DNA from: Montifringilla adamsi
Lineage: Eukaryota > Chordata > Aves > Passeriformes > Passeridae
DNA length: 64,000 nt
Reading direction: 5' to 3'
NCBI GenBank assembly: GCA_017590115.1
Contig: JAGGNK010006448.1
Span: 5,873,595-5,937,594, forward strand
The notes beneath the pieces are model-generated. The model was not told the origin of the DNA and did no database searches. It saw only the letters and a program-made list of their open reading frames with translations. This document shows, piece by piece, positions 62,038 to 64,000 of the stretch; position 1 is the first letter of the stretch, and every line of letters begins with the position of its first letter. A program made the position numbers and the translations under genes.

Positions 62038-62114
62038 TGTCTGTATGCATATGTAAACACATACCTTTATATTTCATACATATAAAGGTATGTGTTTACA
62101 TATCTATACAGACA
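62038..62114. repeat. Long near-perfect inverted repeat (hairpin)
   Basis: Two 34-base arms (62038-62071 and 62081-62114) are complementary except for two adjacent positions near the base (TATGCATA against TATAGATA), around a nine-base loop. The core arm words are ATGTAAACACATACCTTTAT and its complement. It could fold into a stem of about 77 nucleotides in RNA or DNA. Confidence 0.9.
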
Positions 62115-62449
62115 AGAAAATAATAGCATAACTGTGTATTTTCTCAAAGCATGAGCATAGTGTGTGCTTTCTAAATTTCTTGGGGACAACAGTATATATA
62201 GTTTTTATATTATATGCATTTAAAGATATTATGGAATAAGAAAGAAAAGTTAAAAAACAAAGCATCAAAAAAATTAAACAAGAACTGCTTGGATAAGAAG
62301 GAGAAAAGGGCCAATAATAATATTTCATCAAAAGGAAATTCAAAGTACCTGGAAAGAAATAAGTGTGCACATGAGTACTGGGAAGTAGCTGGAGAAGAGT
62401 AGAGCTTGATGGTCAGAAAATTTTAAATTAGCCTGCAATTGTTTATTGC

Positions 62450-62993
62450 AGAAAAAGAGGCCAGCAACTTCCCAGGCTCCATTAGGAAGAACAATGTCAG
62501 GAAATTGTGGGAGTTAATAATTCCCCTTAAATCAGCACTGGAGAGGCCACCTCTGGAGTGCTTCCTCAGACATGTGAGGAGAGGCTGAAAGAGCAGGAAC
62601 AGTTCAGCTTAGAGAAGGGAAAGCTTGGGGAAATCTTACCAATGTGTCTAAATACCTGATGGGGTATACCCTGCTGGGCGTGTGAAGAAGAAAACCAAAC
62701 TCTCAGTGGTATTCTGTGAATGGACAACTGTGGCTGACACTTGTTTAAGACACAAATTTATATACAAGAAATCATGTGTAAGCACAAGTATAAGCTTTTT
62801 TTACTGTAGAAGGTCAAACACTGAACCAAGTTTCCCAGACAGGTTGTGGACACTTCCTTCTTGGAGACATCAATAATTCAACTGGGACAGAGCCCTAAGT
62901 AGCCTACTGGAATTGATCTTACTCTTAACAGGAACACTGAACTAGAAGAATTCCAGAGGTTATTTCTTACCTGAACAATTCTATGATGCTGTG
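62450..62993 (+). mobile_element. CR1 LINE fragment, 3' portion
   Basis: Sense CR1 3' region to its terminus: TTCCCAGGCTCCATTAGGAA, CAGCACTGGAGAGGCCACC, AACAGTTCAGCTTAGAGAAG, CCAATGTGTCTAAATACCTG, CAGACAGGTTGTGGACAC, CTTCTTGGAGACATCAATAA, then TTCCAGAGGTTATTTCTTAC and AATTCTATGATGCTGTG. It is 5'-truncated and diverged, with the middle (62700-62810) hardest to align. Confidence 0.82.
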
Positions 62994-64000
62994 CAGTACA
63001 ATCACATTTTACCACAAGAAGCACTAATTTGCCTTGATTTCACAGCTTCTCTAGCTGTGCCTTCGCATGTTGTTGAAATGGGTGAGATGAGGTTGATGGG
63101 ATTGATATCAATATCTCTAGAAATTGATAATCTCTAAAGACTTGTTTTAGTTCTTATTTCCTTAATTTTATAGTTTGCTTTTGTGTAAAAAGCAGAAAAA
63201 TGAAAATGTATTTTGGTAGTATTCTTTGAAAAACTGAGAATATTAGTACCCTTTCTTCTTTCCAAAAGGGCTCAGTACTTAATTCCAAGTCACACTGTGA
63301 TTTTTTTACTTAGATGAAATTCATGCTGAGCATTTTCAGTTTGCCAAAACACTCAAGAACTTTCACAACAAATGCAGTGTAAGCTGTAACTAAAAGGACT
63401 GTAACTGTGTTGTCAGTTTGATGAAATAAAGACAAAAACTGTGGTAATGCCCAGGGTTTCTAACTGCCCATTGTGTCTTTGTTGCAGAACTTTCCCACAA
63501 ACTGAAATAGAATCTTTCTCTGTCTTATGCATTAATTTAAGGCTATGTGACTTTGCCGTCACAGTGACACAAATTAAATTGAATTGCTGAAATGGTCTTA
63601 TTTGCCTCAAATGGACAATAGAGAAGTATATATGTATATGAATTTTCTTCTCTATTTCATGTGAAATGAAAAATGAAATTTATTTATTTGTTTTATATTT
63701 TATAGCCTAAGAAAACTGTCTGGCATGCACTGTTGGAATAGTATGATAAAACATACCTCGAGCATTTCTTTCAGAAAAAACCTGTAGCTTACCTTTTATA
63801 GGTTGGAGAATATTCTTACTTTAAATACTTTTTCAAAGCTATTATTTATACTTAAAATGAGGAACTCTGGAAATTGATTTACTGATATTATAAGAATTTA
63901 ATGAAAGTCAAGGTTTTAATGTGAATATGTATTTGTTTAAAGTGTGAATCTTGTCTAAATTAAATGCAAACGTGTTTTGATTGTCCCTTCCCACCCCCCA
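62994..64000. other. Unique AT-rich stretch
   Basis: No gene or repeat recognised. A pyrimidine-rich acceptor-like site ends at 63705 and could follow the candidate exon at 61620-61684; another ends at 63486. Neither is proof of an exon. Confidence 0.55.

Larger units (their letters stand above)
60061..62449. other. Unique AT-rich stretch with a hairpin and a candidate exon
   Basis: Holds the inverted repeat at 62038-62114 and the candidate exon at 61620-61684. The remainder is AT-rich DNA without recognised genes or repeats. Confidence 0.55.

Noticed and set aside
1..64000. tRNA, rRNA, CRISPR array, prokaryotic operon or toxin system
   Set aside because: No cloverleaf with A/B boxes, no rRNA core, no regularly spaced repeat-spacer array and no long open frames were seen on either strand.

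Overview
The window looks like AT-rich, intron- or gene-desert-type DNA from a bird nucleus. The main evidence is a set of diverged CR1-type LINE fragments in both orientations, recognised by eye from their 3' untranslated region, the reverse-transcriptase remnants in two of them, and terminal traces of the type ATTCTATGATTCT. Three long-terminal-repeat blocks also resemble retrovirus-like families that I remember as common in bird genomes. Nothing is prokaryotic: there are no long open frames, operons, rRNA, tRNA or CRISPR array. No protein-coding gene could be identified with confidence. The longest open frames (about 200 codons) are antisense or out-of-frame shadows of repeats.

Layout. 1-4200: unique AT-rich DNA ending in A-rich and AACCC-type simple repeats. 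4200-4848: CR1 (+) with a reverse-transcriptase remnant. 6005-7320: CR1 (-) interrupted by a younger CR1 (+), a nested pair. 11614-12202: LTR block (-). 12430-12670: CTG/CAG-rich patch. 16437-16970 and 20381-20470: CR1 (-). 20477-31544: mostly unique DNA with a 30-base A tract. 31716-32738: solo LTR of about 1 kb (+) with an AATAAA signal and GC-rich degenerate internal repeats. 35655-36370 (+), 41618-42095 (-), 45448-45902 (-) and 47441-47510 (+): further CR1 pieces. 50003-51878: composite of CR1 (+), a GC-richer ERV-like block and a partial LTR (-) related to the one at 11.6 kb. 56338-56540, 59244-60060 and 62450-62993: more CR1, including a junction of opposite orientations. 62038-62114: a striking 34-bp-stem hairpin.

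Several short intervals have an AG acceptor, an open frame and in most cases a GT donor. The best is 19639-19734 (+), with a long pyrimidine tract, a 32-codon symmetric exon, raised GC and a good donor. A second, at 22471-22523, continues its frame to an acidic ending and a stop. A third is at 61620-61684. They could be exons of a long-intron gene on the + strand, or chance; RNA or cross-species alignment would decide. All repeat assignments are from memory of consensus sequences, without a search, and boundaries are good to about 10-30 bases unless stated.
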